Shown one piece after another: positions 17,550 to 26,878 of a DNA stretch of 64,000 nucleotides. Position numbers and translations under genes: made by a program. Each line of letters starts with the position of its first letter. The first letter of the stretch is position 1. A model generated the notes under the pieces. That model was not told the origin of the DNA. It searched no databases and saw only the letters and a list, made by a program, of their open reading frames with translations. Source of the stretch: Aquimarina sp. U1-2 (GTDB lineage: Bacteria; Bacteroidota; Bacteroidia; Flavobacteriales; Flavobacteriaceae); NCBI RefSeq assembly GCF_017897595.1, contig NZ_JAGKIK010000002.1, forward strand, positions 62,001 to 126,000. The letters run 5' to 3'.

Positions 17550-20500
17550 TTATACGTATTTTAAAGTGATTCTTTCATTAATATAAATTAAAATCTTATT
17601 TTCTATAAGATATCCCATATCATTAAGAATTTGAGCATATTTTCGAATCTGTGTTGCATGAGATTCTCGATAACTACCCGTTTTATAATCTATTACAGTT
17701 GTTTTTTTATAGGGATCAATAACTATTCTATCGGGTCGAAATAGTGTCCCGTTATAGAGCAGATCACGCTCATTATATATCTCGTTTTCTTTAGAAAAGT
17801 AGGTTGAAAGCTCAGGATGATTTATAAGGTTTTGGATTTCTTGTAACAACACTTCTTGTTCATGTAACGATATTTCACCTTTTCTATACGTTTCTTTAAT
17901 CACACGGTGAATATCTTTTTCGGTATATATTAAGGACATGATATTATGAATAAGATTTCCTTTTTCTATAGCGTCTTCCTGGCGGGTGTCCCATAGTTTA
18001 CTAGCATGAGTTACGATGTGAGTTTTATAGGTCTTTGAAGCATCTTCAAAACCAGTAATCAGTAGGGTTTGGTTTTTTGACTTTACCTGTGGTGTTATGC
18101 CTGTCGGCTTTTTAAAATCACCAAACGTATATTGTGCAATGTCTGCATTCCACCTTCCAATATTTTCTAGGTAGGCTATTAATTTTCCGGAAAACTTATT
18201 AGGGAAATACTCACCTTTGCTGTTAAGATCAAGCTTAGAGATAATATATAGTTGCTCTTTTGCTCTGGTAAATACAACATATAATAAATTAAATGCATCT
18301 AGCTCGAGTTGGGCCTGTCTTTCTGAAACTATTGTATTCGCATGCTCGGTATATGCTTCGATGCTCTTGTTATAGTCTACAAATACTTCTTTGAATCCGA
18401 AAAAATCCTCTGGATTAACTTCAATCCAGGCTTTTGGCTCAATTTCTCTATAAATATCTGTATTGGCAAATGGATAAACCACACAAGGAAACTCGAGTCC
18501 TTTGGCTTTATGAATCGTCATGATTCTTATGGCTTTATCGGTATCGGGTGCGACAATACTAAGGTTGTCTTTTTTAGTCTCCCAATACGATAGAAATCCA
18601 AGGATACCTTCAGTATATTGTTGCGCATAACCAAATACCACGTCCAAAAAAAATTGTAGGTACGCAGGTGCTTTTTTTGCCAGATTAAAACTGGTAATGA
18701 TATACGCTATTGCATCATACAAAGGTCTTAACGCCAATTGATCAAAGTCAAAAAAGATCCCCTGATTTTTTAAATAGCCTACAAATTCGTTTTTTGTTGT
18801 ATGAATCATTTCTTGTAGAAACAGGTGTTTTTCTTCTAAAGGAGTCTCTTTTGAAAGAAACTGAAGCATATCGACTTTTGCGTGTAGATCATTAGGCTGG
18901 AAATACCATTTGATTAAATTGACAATAAACAGAACCTCAGGAGCATTTTTAATCAATAGGGTTTCAGAAGAAATAATAGACAGTCCTTTTTCTGAAAGAT
19001 AATTGGCAATAACCACTCCTTCTTTTTGCTTTCTCACTATGATGCAAATATCTGCCGGAGTATATCCTTTGGATTGAAGTTCGAGAACCGTTTCATAGAC
19101 TTTTAAGGGATACGCTTCTTGTTCTTCGATTGCATTACTTGCTTTTATGAAAGAAATATCAATATATCCGTTCTTTTTGGTATTTACTTCTTGTTTGTTT
19201 CCTGAAAGATACAGTTGTCGATGAGTATCGTTGCTGAATTCCTGAGATAAAAACGTAAAAAAACTATTGTTGAACTTTATAATCTCTTCATGACTTCTGT
19301 AATTTTTTGGTAGGTTAAGCACTTGCTTTTCTTTGACCGAAAATGGATTTTGGTCTGAGGATAAAGCAATAAATTGCTCGGCTTTTCCACCTCTCCATCG
19401 ATAAATAGCTTGTTTTGCATCTCCTACTATGGTAATCCGCCCTCTTTTGCCTGAAAGCGTCTCTGTTGCCACGGCATTATCAATAAGCGGTATCAGGTTA
19501 TTCCATTGCAACGCTGAAGTATCCTGGAATTCATCAATAAAATAATCCTGGTAACGCTCGCCTAGTCGTTCATAGATGAAAGGAGCAGGTTGCCCTTGAA
19601 CACTTCGATTAATAATCGTATTGAATTCTGAAATTAATAAAATTTTTCTTTCTTTCTGAATGGCTTTTAATTCTTTCTGAATTGCATTTAATACAGCTAT
19701 TGGAGTACTATTTTTAAGACAATTTTTTAAAAAGTTTGTCTCAATCAATTGTTGTTTGGTAAGTAAAAAAGCATCCTCAATTTGAGGCCTTATATGATCT
19801 ATTTTGTCTTTTTTGGCGCTATCCAACTTTGCATTATAGAAAGAAGCACGGTGTATGTCTTGTTTCCAGGCAGCTTTGAAATCGATCAGGAGCTCTCCGT
19901 TTGAAAGTTTTTTGAAATGGTTAGGGATAGAACTTCTAGTAAAATCTGAAGCATCTAGATGATTGTCTTCCAGCAACTCGAGAATGCGTTTAGCCTTCGA
20001 AACGATTACTTTTTTATGGGTTTCAATCTTGTCGCGTACCACTTTTTTAAGACCTTCAAAATCATCTAGTGATTTATCTGAAAGACGATTTAATGGTTGT
20101 CTGTCATTTTCGCTAAACAAAAGTTTTGCAATTTTGGTCAATTCTATGGTAATATCCCAACTTTTATCTTCTTCAAGTTTACGCATTGCAAAATCTATGA
20201 TCAAATGTGTAATAGCCTCATCCAATCCAATTTTTGCTACCAAATTATCTACAGCTTCTATAATTAAGCCTTCAACATCCATTTCTATCTCAAAATTGAT
20301 AGGTAATCCTAAATCGTAAGCAAATGTTCTAAGTATTCTATGCGTAAATGTATCGATAGTAACCACATCAAAAGCTGCATAATTATGAAGAATACTCTTT
20401 AAAATCCGAACGGTTTTACGTTTTAATTGCTCCTCAGAGATGTTAGTCTGTACAACTAAATCTTCAAGCAAATTTTGATACGCTACAGGAGTAGGGGTTG

Positions 20501-20702
20501 TACTTAGTGCTACAAGATTTTCTAATATCCTGATTTTCATTTCGGCCACTGCTTTATTGGTAAATGTTATGGCCAGGATGTTTTTATAAGCGTCTTTATA
20601 TTGTCCTTTCAATAAAGTAACGAGGTATTCTTTTACCAAGGTATATGTTTTACCGGCTCCGGCAGCAGCATTATAAACCGTAAAAGCAGTTGTCGATTTC
20701 AA
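17550..20702 (-). CDS. AddA-like UvrD/Rep helicase-nuclease
   Basis: A 1050-residue superfamily 1 helicase: Walker A AAAGAGKTYTL (residues 12-22), Walker B YFIDEFQDTS, motif III VGDAKQAIYRWRGG, motif IV LNLPKNYRSHEE, motif V MTIHKAKGLEFPCVVYP and motif VI LLYVVFTRAKEQLYI. A C-terminal RecB-type nuclease domain carries DRIVIDPYKKTTVIDYKTG. This is the AddA architecture of AddAB exonuclease, which processes DNA ends for RecA. The AddB-like partner lies two genes downstream on the same strand, after ompA. Confidence 0.9.
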   Translation of the reverse strand: MKSTTAFTVYNAAAGAGKTYTLVKEYLVTLLKGQYKDAYKNILAITFTNKAVAEMKIRILENLVALSTTPTPVAYQNLLEDLVVQTNISEEQLKRKTVRILKSILHNYAAFDVVTIDTFTHRILRTFAYDLGLPINFEIEMDVEGLIIEAVDNLVAKIGLDEAITHLIIDFAMRKLEEDKSWDITIELTKIAKLLFSENDRQPLNRLSDKSLDDFEGLKKVVRDKIETHKKVIVSKAKRILELLEDNHLDASDFTRSSIPNHFKKLSNGELLIDFKAAWKQDIHRASFYNAKLDSAKKDKIDHIRPQIEDAFLLTKQQLIETNFLKNCLKNSTPIAVLNAIQKELKAIQKERKILLISEFNTIINRSVQGQPAPFIYERLGERYQDYFIDEFQDTSALQWNNLIPLIDNAVATETLSGKRGRITIVGDAKQAIYRWRGGKAEQFIALSSDQNPFSVKEKQVLNLPKNYRSHEEIIKFNNSFFTFLSQEFSNDTHRQLYLSGNKQEVNTKKNGYIDISFIKASNAIEEQEAYPLKVYETVLELQSKGYTPADICIIVRKQKEGVVIANYLSEKGLSIISSETLLIKNAPEVLFIVNLIKWYFQPNDLHAKVDMLQFLSKETPLEEKHLFLQEMIHTTKNEFVGYLKNQGIFFDFDQLALRPLYDAIAYIITSFNLAKKAPAYLQFFLDVVFGYAQQYTEGILGFLSYWETKKDNLSIVAPDTDKAIRIMTIHKAKGLEFPCVVYPFANTDIYREIEPKAWIEVNPEDFFGFKEVFVDYNKSIEAYTEHANTIVSERQAQLELDAFNLLYVVFTRAKEQLYIISKLDLNSKGEYFPNKFSGKLIAYLENIGRWNADIAQYTFGDFKKPTGITPQVKSKNQTLLITGFEDASKTYKTHIVTHASKLWDTRQEDAIEKGNLIHNIMSLIYTEKDIHRVIKETYRKGEISLHEQEVLLQEIQNLINHPELSTYFSKENEIYNERDLLYNGTLFRPDRIVIDPYKKTTVIDYKTGSYRESHATQIRKYAQILNDMGYLIENKILIYINERITLKYV

Positions 20703-20772
20703 ATTTTGATTTAATAGATAGAAGTGATTCTAAACCGAAAAGTAGGCATTTTTTACTTAAAATCATTTTTTA

Positions 20773-20850
20773 ATCCATAGAATTCCACCGAGGCAGAGCT
20801 TAGGGCGTAGTTAGCATACATTAAGGCTTTTAGAACTAACAGTCAAGACA
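20773..20850 (+). repeat. Direct repeat upstream of sod
   Basis: CATAGAATTCCACCGAGGCA, GGGCGTAGT and TTTAGAACTAA occur in this order here and, diverged, at about 21850-21930 (CTATAGAATTCTCCTAGATA, GGGCGTAGT, TTTAGAACTAA). The two copies flank superoxide dismutase. The rest of 20703-21081 has no gene. Confidence 0.5.
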
Positions 20851-21033
20851 GAGAGATAGTTTAGTTTCTCGATTCGTAAGGTAAAGGAGCCTTAATTTTG
20901 ATACCCCCCGACTGCTTTGCCGGGATATAGTTCATTACAAAAGTGCTTAGAAGTACGTTGATTCGTAATTTCTAAGTGAACTGTTTTAATTAATTTATAA
21001 CAATTTTTAATTTTTATTCCTCTCGCTTATTGT

Positions 21034-21041
21034 TAAATTTG
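21034..21041 (+). promoter_or_regulatory. -7 box of superoxide dismutase
   Basis: TAAATTTG matches TAnnTTTG, 40 bases before the ATG. No -33 TTG is visible at 19 bases. Confidence 0.45.
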
Positions 21042-21081
21042 AGGTCATTTCGTTTTTTTATTAATCATAACAAAGTAAAAT

Positions 21082-21690
21082 ATGTCATTTGAATTACCAA
21101 AATTAAACTACGCATTTGATGCGTTAGAACCCCATATAGATGCTCGTACTATGGAGATTCACCATGATAAACATCATGCAGGATATACCAATAAACTAAA
21201 TGCAGCTGTTAAAGGTTCTGATCTAGAAGGTAAAACCATAGAAAACATTCTTATAAATCTTGATATGTCGAATACGGCTGTTAGAAATAATGGCGGCGGG
21301 TATTATAATCATAATTTGTTTTGGGAAGTGATGTCACCAAACGGTGGTGGCAAACCTTCTGGCGAGTTGGCCGATGCGATAAATGCAGCTTATGGATCTT
21401 TCGATGCTTTTAAAGACGAATTTTCTAATGCTGCGGGTTCTAGATTTGGATCTGGTTGGGCTTGGTTATGTGTACAATCTGGTGGTAAAGTAGAAGTATG
21501 TTCTACACCTAACCAGGATAATCCTTTAATGCCTAAAACAGGATGTGGAGGAACACCCATATTAGGATTAGATGTTTGGGAGCACGCCTATTATTTGAAC
21601 TATCAAAATCGTCGTCCAGACTATGTATCGGCATTTTTTAATGTGATCGATTGGAATGAAGTTTCAAGTAGATATGCTCAAGGAAAGTAA
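21082..21690 (+). CDS. Superoxide dismutase, Fe/Mn family
   Basis: A 202-residue cytoplasmic enzyme that converts superoxide to O2 and H2O2. Metal ligands fall in [20 protein letters not shown] and [18 protein letters not shown], where the D-x-W-E-H-A-Y block is diagnostic. [11 protein letters not shown] and the [12 protein letters not shown] segment fit the family. Iron versus manganese preference cannot be fixed from sequence alone. It is monocistronic, with its own -7 box and a strong terminator. Confidence 0.95.
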   Translation: MSFELPKLNYAFDALEPHIDARTMEIHHDKHHAGYTNKLNAAVKGSDLEGKTIENILINLDMSNTAVRNNGGGYYNHNLFWEVMSPNGGGKPSGELADAINAAYGSFDAFKDEFSNAAGSRFGSGWAWLCVQSGGKVEVCSTPNQDNPLMPKTGCGGTPILGLDVWEHAYYLNYQNRRPDYVSAFFNVIDWNEVSSRYAQGK

Positions 21691-21750
21691 GATGAATTTT
21701 CTCAAGACCACATCTTAAAGATTTCTACATATTAAAATATATTTTACCAA

Positions 21751-21783
21751 AAAAAGAGAGTCGCAGCATAGCGACTCTTTTTT
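21751..21783 (+). terminator. Terminator of superoxide dismutase
   Basis: AGAGTCGC (21757-21764) pairs with GCGACTCT (21771-21778) around AGCATA and runs into T6. Confidence 0.9.
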
Positions 21784-21784
21784 A

Positions 21785-21930
21785 TTGGCACCGCCAAAGG
21801 GTATAATACTCTGAGGGAGTTTACTTGCTATATGTGTTTTACTCTTCCTGTATAATCTATAGAATTCTCCTAGATAGCGTTTCGGGCGTAGTGAATAGAT
21901 AATGAGATTTAGAACTAAGAACCAAGAATC
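21785..21930 (+). repeat. GGCACCGCCAAAGGG element plus CTATAGAATTC direct repeat
   Basis: TTGGCACCGCCAAAGGGTAT begins directly after the sod terminator, and the same sequence is seen at about 60831. At 21850-21930 is the second copy of the repeat that also precedes sod. The stretch 21691-22385 has no gene beyond these and the purF terminator. Confidence 0.55.
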
Positions 21931-22203
21931 AATAAACTAAATTATCTTGGTTCTTGGTTTTAATTCTTATATTCTTGTGGCTCTGCCTAGATAGTTCGTT
22001 ATCAGAACTGACAGGTTAAGAACGTACAGATCACTAAGTACTACTAAAGGAAGGAGAATAAAAAGCTAAAAAACTGTATTGAAAAAAAGTATTTTCTTTA
22101 ATCTATAAGAAAAACGCCCTCACTAAGTTGAGATCATCGAAGGACTATATCGTATAGAATTTCGGAGCGTATATAATATCGTTTAGGCAAAACTATTATA
22201 AAA

Positions 22204-22233
22204 TAAAAAAAGGTGGAAAATCCACCTTTTTTT
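22204..22233 (-). terminator. Bidirectional-looking terminator downstream of purF
   Basis: AAAGGTGGA (22209-22217) pairs with TCCACCTTT (22221-22229) with A/T runs on both sides. It is 150 bases past the purF stop. The GGCTTTGCTAATATAAG motif at 22272-22288 lies between the gene and this hairpin. Confidence 0.75.
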
Positions 22234-22385
22234 GCCCCAAATCTACCATGAACTTAACCTACTTATGCTATGGCTTTGCTAATATAAGACGGAAATTCAT
22301 TGTGAAAAAATGTTTTAGATAAAAGGTCAAAATAATTGTTGAAATACACAAATTAACCCTTTTTAACAGCAAAAGATTTTTGATT

Positions 22386-24284
22386 TTAATAGGCTCTTTC
22401 ATTCTTACCTTCAAAAAAATTGATAAATGCCTTATTAACTACTCTGTTACCCCCTATAGTAGGATAATCTCCTGTAAAATACCAATCTCCCAAATTTTTA
22501 GGGCATGCCTTGTGTAAATTTTTTACGGTTTGATAAATTATCTTCACCTCGGCATTTACATACTGATCACTTAGTAATTCGGCGATTTTATCACTTATTT
22601 CCTGATCAGTAAACCCACTATAGATTTCTTTTACAAAATTTTGTACCTCGGCATCGGCTAAGTGTTCTTGTGCTTTACATTTTTCGTAAACTTTCTCAAC
22701 CAGATCATAGTTGCCATCTTCTTTTAATAGCTCTAAAGCCGCCTGAAATGCGATTAGTCCCTCTAATCGTGCCATATCAATGCCATAACAATCGGGATAT
22801 CTTATTTGAGGTGCCGAAGAAACAATAACAATCTTTTTGGGTTGTAACCTGTCCATCATTTTGATGATGCTCTTTTTAAGTGTAGTTCCCCGTACAATAC
22901 TATCATCAATAATAACCAGGTTATCGTTGGGTTTAACGACACCATAAGTAACATCATACACATGCGCTACCAGATCGTCTCTACTACTATCTTCGGTGAT
23001 GAAGGTTCGTAATTTTGCATCTTTAATTGCAATTTTTTCTGTTCTTAAGCGAGCAGAAAGTATTTCTGATAAACGCTCGTCTGTTAGTACTTCTTTTTCA
23101 GATAGTATGGTTTCATTTTTCTGCTTATTTAATTCGTCTTGTGCAGCTTCTACCATACCATAGAAAGAAGTTTCTGCTGTATTCGGAATAAAGGAGAAAA
23201 CAGTATTTACAGTGTCGTGATTAATTTCTTCTAAAACCTGAGGCATGATTAATTTGCCCAACGCTTTTCTCTCTTTATAGATTTCTGCATCACTACCTCT
23301 AGAAAAGTAAATACGTTCAAACGAACATGCTTTACGCTCCAAAGGTTCTATAATTCTTTTTATGCTCGTATCTCCGTTTTTCTTTACAATAATTGCTTTC
23401 CCCGGATCTAATTCTACCACCTCATCAAAAGGTACATTAAATACAGTTTGTATAACGGGTCTTTCTGATGCTACCACTACTACTTCTTCATTCGTATAGT
23501 AATATGTCGGACGTATACCTGCAGGATCTCTTAAAACAAATGCATCACCGTGACCCAGCATTCCCGCCATAGCATAACCACCATCCCAGTCTCTCGATGA
23601 TTTTCTCAAAATTTTAGCTACATTAAGCCGTTCAACGATTTGTGGAGAAGCATCAATCTTATTATATCCTTCTTTTTTTAGTTGTTTGTATAGTTTTGCC
23701 ACTTCAGAATCGAGAAAATGACCGATTTTTTCCATTACGGTTACGGTATCTACTTTATCTTTTGGATGCTGTCCCAGGCGCACAAGGTTATCAAACAGAA
23801 CATCGTTATTGGTCATATTAAAATTACCGGCGACGATGAGATTTCGATGCATCCAGTTATTCTGCCTTAAAAAAGGATGAACACTTTCTACACTATTTTT
23901 ACCAAACGTACCATAACGCACGTGGCCTAATAACACTTCTCCTATGTACGGAATGTTTTTTTTCTGAAGCGCTACATCGTCTGCATATTCAGGATGATCA
24001 ACAAGTTCCTTATTAATTCTGTCATTAATTTGAGAAAAAATATCCTGTATAGGCTGTGAAGCACTAGAACGAACCCTGCTTATGTAACGCTCTCCCGGCG
24101 GTGTGTCTAATTTGATACTGGCAAAACCTGCGCCATCCTGACCTCGATTATGTTGTTTCTCCATCATGAGATACATTTTATTAACACCATAAAATGCACT
24201 GCCATATTTTTCTTTGTAAAATTCTAACGGTTTTAATAATCTTATAAATGCAATACCGCATTCGTGTTTTAACGCATCACTCAT
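22386..24284 (-). CDS. purF: Amidophosphoribosyltransferase (PurF), long Bacteroidota form
   Basis: This enzyme makes phosphoribosylamine from PRPP and glutamine, the first step of purine synthesis. The 632-residue protein starts MSDALKHECGIAF; the Cys after an eight-residue leader is the expected N-terminal glutaminase nucleophile after processing. HNRGQDGAGF, LLGHVRYGTFG and VVASERPVI belong to the Ntn glutaminase domain, and VIIDDSIVRGTTLKKS is the PRPP-binding loop. It is longer than the E. coli enzyme (about 505 aa) because of a charged insertion before the PRPP loop. A PfkB kinase gene ends 88 bases upstream, on the far side of a terminator. Confidence 0.93.
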   Translation of the reverse strand: MSDALKHECGIAFIRLLKPLEFYKEKYGSAFYGVNKMYLMMEKQHNRGQDGAGFASIKLDTPPGERYISRVRSSASQPIQDIFSQINDRINKELVDHPEYADDVALQKKNIPYIGEVLLGHVRYGTFGKNSVESVHPFLRQNNWMHRNLIVAGNFNMTNNDVLFDNLVRLGQHPKDKVDTVTVMEKIGHFLDSEVAKLYKQLKKEGYNKIDASPQIVERLNVAKILRKSSRDWDGGYAMAGMLGHGDAFVLRDPAGIRPTYYYTNEEVVVVASERPVIQTVFNVPFDEVVELDPGKAIIVKKNGDTSIKRIIEPLERKACSFERIYFSRGSDAEIYKERKALGKLIMPQVLEEINHDTVNTVFSFIPNTAETSFYGMVEAAQDELNKQKNETILSEKEVLTDERLSEILSARLRTEKIAIKDAKLRTFITEDSSRDDLVAHVYDVTYGVVKPNDNLVIIDDSIVRGTTLKKSIIKMMDRLQPKKIVIVSSAPQIRYPDCYGIDMARLEGLIAFQAALELLKEDGNYDLVEKVYEKCKAQEHLADAEVQNFVKEIYSGFTDQEISDKIAELLSDQYVNAEVKIIYQTVKNLHKACPKNLGDWYFTGDYPTIGGNRVVNKAFINFFEGKNERAY

Positions 24285-24334
24285 TATAGTTCAAAAATTC
24301 TAAGTTGTTGTGCTAAGTACATTATAATTCAAAC

Positions 24335-24367
24335 TTAAAAAGCCTCAAAAAATAAAATTTCGAGGCT
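24335..24367 (-). terminator. Terminator after the PfkB kinase gene
   Basis: On the minus strand AGCCTC (24362-24367) and GAGGCT (24341-24346) form a stem around an AT loop, followed by TTTTTAAGTTT. It separates the kinase from purF. Confidence 0.65.
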
Positions 24368-24372
24368 CGTTT

Positions 24373-25302
24373 TTAAGACAATTCTATTTCAAATTGAGTT
24401 AGTTCTTTAAATTGCTTTAGTCGTTGATGGACTTCTTCTCTATTGAGGCTTTCCATGCGTTCTGTTCCAAATTTTTCTACACAAAATGAAGCCAGGTTGG
24501 ATGCATGAATAATCGCATTCTTCATATTTTCAAAAGAAATATCACCAGTTTTAGTTAAATATCCTGCAAAACCACCGGCGAATGTATCTCCCGCACCTGT
24601 AGGGTCGAAAACCTCTTCGAGAGGGAGTGCCGGGGCAAAGAAAACCTGTTCTTTATGAAATAATAGAGCTCCGTGTTCTCCTTTTTTGATCACTACATAT
24701 TTTGGCCCCATCGCTTCTATAACTCGAGCCGCTTTTACCAACGAGTATTCTCCACTAAGCTGTCTTGCCTCTTCATCATTGATGGTAATCACATCTACTT
24801 TGGCAATAACTCGACGTAGATCTTCTATAAAGGCATCTTCCATCCAGAAATTCATAGTATCCAAAATAGCAAGTTTTGGTGTGCTCGTTAGTTGTTCTAA
24901 AACACCAAGCTGTACTAATGGATTAAGATTTCCTAATACGACAATCTCGGCATCTTTATAAGCATCAGGAACTATAGGATTAAAATCGGCAAGTACGTTA
25001 AGTTGTGTTTCTAAAGTATCTCTAGAATTTAGATCATTATGATATTTTCCACTCCAAAAAAATGTTTTACCACCTTTTACTACTTTAATAGCTGAAGTGT
25101 CTACATTTCTATTTTCTAAAGTTCTAAAATAGTCTTTCGGAAAGTCTTCGCCAACTACAGAAACAATGGCCGAAGGAATATCAAAGTGAGATGCCGAAAG
25201 TGCAATATACGGAGCGGCACCACCCAAGATCTTATCTGTTTTTCCAAAAGGAGTTTCTATGGCATCAAAGGCAACAGAACCTACAATTAATAATTTGCTC
25301 AT
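24373..25302 (-). CDS. PfkB family sugar/nucleoside kinase
   Basis: The start at 25302 (MSKLLIVGSVAFDAIETPFG) is preferred because an upstream in-frame ATG at 25335 lies before the TATATTTG box. The 309-residue protein has the N-terminal GGAAPYIALSA substrate region and the C-terminal DPTGAGDTFAGGFAGYL anion hole and catalytic Asp of ribokinase-like enzymes. It phosphorylates a sugar or nucleoside with ATP. Its position beside purF hints at nucleoside or ribose salvage, which is only contextual. Confidence 0.87.
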   Translation of the reverse strand: MSKLLIVGSVAFDAIETPFGKTDKILGGAAPYIALSASHFDIPSAIVSVVGEDFPKDYFRTLENRNVDTSAIKVVKGGKTFFWSGKYHNDLNSRDTLETQLNVLADFNPIVPDAYKDAEIVVLGNLNPLVQLGVLEQLTSTPKLAILDTMNFWMEDAFIEDLRRVIAKVDVITINDEEARQLSGEYSLVKAARVIEAMGPKYVVIKKGEHGALLFHKEQVFFAPALPLEEVFDPTGAGDTFAGGFAGYLTKTGDISFENMKNAIIHASNLASFCVEKFGTERMESLNREEVHQRLKQFKELTQFEIELS

Positions 25303-25324
25303 ACAATAGCGTGTAAATTTTTTG

Positions 25325-25332
25325 CAAATATA
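25325..25332 (-). promoter_or_regulatory. -7 box of the PfkB kinase gene
   Basis: TATATTTG on the minus strand, 22 bases before the chosen ATG at 25302. It decides against the longer start. Confidence 0.5.
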
Positions 25333-25506
25333 CACTTTACTTTTTCAACCTGCTTTATATCCTATTAAATCTCTTTTGAAGATACAGAGCAGAACATTTT
25401 TTGTTCTTAGATTGAGTTACATCTTCTTTACCAGTGTGACAAAAAATCATGAAGGTTACTTTTCATTACTTAGATATGAATTATTAATAATGATTCGATC
25501 GTGAAT

Positions 25507-25575
25507 TCATGCCGAACTCGTTTCAGTATTCAGCTTGACACAAACCGCTTAGGTTAAATTACAGATATTCATTTT
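25507..25575 (+). repeat. Direct repeat, left copy (TTCAGCTTGAC element)
   Basis: The blocks TTCAGCTTGAC, CAAACCG and TTAGGTTAAATTAC, ending GATATTCAT, recur in the same order at about 28397-28450. The two copies bracket the zinc protease and the esterase. Otherwise 25333-25689 holds no gene. Confidence 0.6.
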
Positions 25576-25689
25576 TCTATTCTTCATCATCATTTACAAC
25601 AACGTTTGATCAGTTTTAACACAAAATACTGTCATCTTATTAAAATTTTGTTAATTTTGAAAGAAATTTAATTCAAACTCAACTTAATT

Positions 25690-26754
25690 ATGAAAAAAAA
25701 CAAGCTAGCCAAACTTGTATTGGCTATTGCAGTTTCGTTTTCTGTAGCGAACTGTGAAAAAAACTCTGACGACATTTTCGAACCCCAACAACTCGATGAT
25801 GCCAAACATGCAAAAGTTTGTATTGCCAAATGGGATTTGTCTAATGGTGCAAAAGCGGCCAGTATCAAAGCAAAGCAATGGCAACCTGGTCAAACTATTC
25901 GCGTAAAATTCTTAAACGGTAACAATTTTGTACAATCCAAGGTACGCCAGTACGCAGTAGCGTGGGAAAGCTATGCTAATTTGAAGTTCGAATGGGTTTC
26001 TTCTAGCAGTAGTGCCAACATTAAAATCGCATTTAGAGAGGGGCAATATGCTAATGAAACAGGATCCTGGTCCTATTTGGGAACAGATTCTAACAGTCAT
26101 GCGCACAGTATGCATTTTGGGTGGTTTGACAACGATACTACCGATGAGGAATTTAGAAGAACAACCATTCATGAATTTGGTCATGCTTTAGGATTAATTC
26201 ACGAGCATCAAAATCCCGTAGCAGGAATTAATTGGGATAGAGAAGCGGTGTACGCGTATTATGCCGGTCCACCAAACAACTGGTCGAGAGCTCAAGTCGA
26301 CAATAATCTTTTTAGACGGTATGAAGCTAATGTAACCAACTACAGCGAGTATGATCCATTATCTATTATGCATTACCCAATTCCGGCAGAGCATACATTA
26401 GATCGTGTAGCTGTGGGAAGAAATACGAGTTTGTCTGATACCGATAAATCCTTTATTGGCACTATATATCCTTTTTCAGATACAGGAGGAGATATTTGTG
26501 ACGGTGTTGAGGCTTATGTAAGTGGTCGATCCTATCCTGTGGGTGCTAAGGTTACGTATCAGGGATCATTATACCAAAGAACATCTAGCGGATGGAACAA
26601 TCTGGGTGCATGTCCTAGTAATGATCCATGTGCCGGTGTAGCAGCATACGTGAGCGGTCGTTCTTATGCTGTAGGTTCAAAAGTTACGTATCAGGGATCA
26701 TTGTACGAAAGAACTGCCAGCGGATGGAACAATTTAGGGCCATGCGGCGGATAA
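25690..26754 (+). CDS. Secreted lipoprotein zinc metalloprotease (astacin/M12A-like) with two C-terminal chitin-binding-like repeats
   Basis: A 354-residue protein with a lipoprotein signal (VLAIAVSFSVANC). The zinc site is HEFGHALGLIHEH (His161, Glu162, His165, His171), followed by a Met-turn SIMHYP (Met227, Tyr229), so it is a metzincin. The C-terminus has two near-identical repeats with GRSYxVGxKVTYQGSLYxRT and SGWNNLGxC, resembling CBM5/12 carbohydrate-binding modules. It probably degrades protein while attached to polysaccharide or chitin surfaces. A leader CAAACTCAACTTAATT precedes the ATG. Strict astacin HExxHxxGxxHExxR is not complete, since the Arg is missing. Confidence 0.87.
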   Translation: MKKNKLAKLVLAIAVSFSVANCEKNSDDIFEPQQLDDAKHAKVCIAKWDLSNGAKAASIKAKQWQPGQTIRVKFLNGNNFVQSKVRQYAVAWESYANLKFEWVSSSSSANIKIAFREGQYANETGSWSYLGTDSNSHAHSMHFGWFDNDTTDEEFRRTTIHEFGHALGLIHEHQNPVAGINWDREAVYAYYAGPPNNWSRAQVDNNLFRRYEANVTNYSEYDPLSIMHYPIPAEHTLDRVAVGRNTSLSDTDKSFIGTIYPFSDTGGDICDGVEAYVSGRSYPVGAKVTYQGSLYQRTSSGWNNLGACPSNDPCAGVAAYVSGRSYAVGSKVTYQGSLYERTASGWNNLGPCGG

Positions 26755-26794
26755 CATGAATTATAATCTGGCGTTATCGCTAGATGAAGTTAGA

Positions 26795-26828
26795 AAATAC
26801 CCTCGAACATCACTTCGGGGGTATTTTT
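26795..26828 (+). terminator. Terminator of the zinc protease gene
   Basis: AAATACCC (26795-26802) pairs with GGGTATTT (26819-26826), followed by T residues. Confidence 0.75.
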
Positions 26829-26878
26829 ATGAATAGAACTGATTTAACCCGTTTTAGGTCCAGGTTTAAATCACTTCG

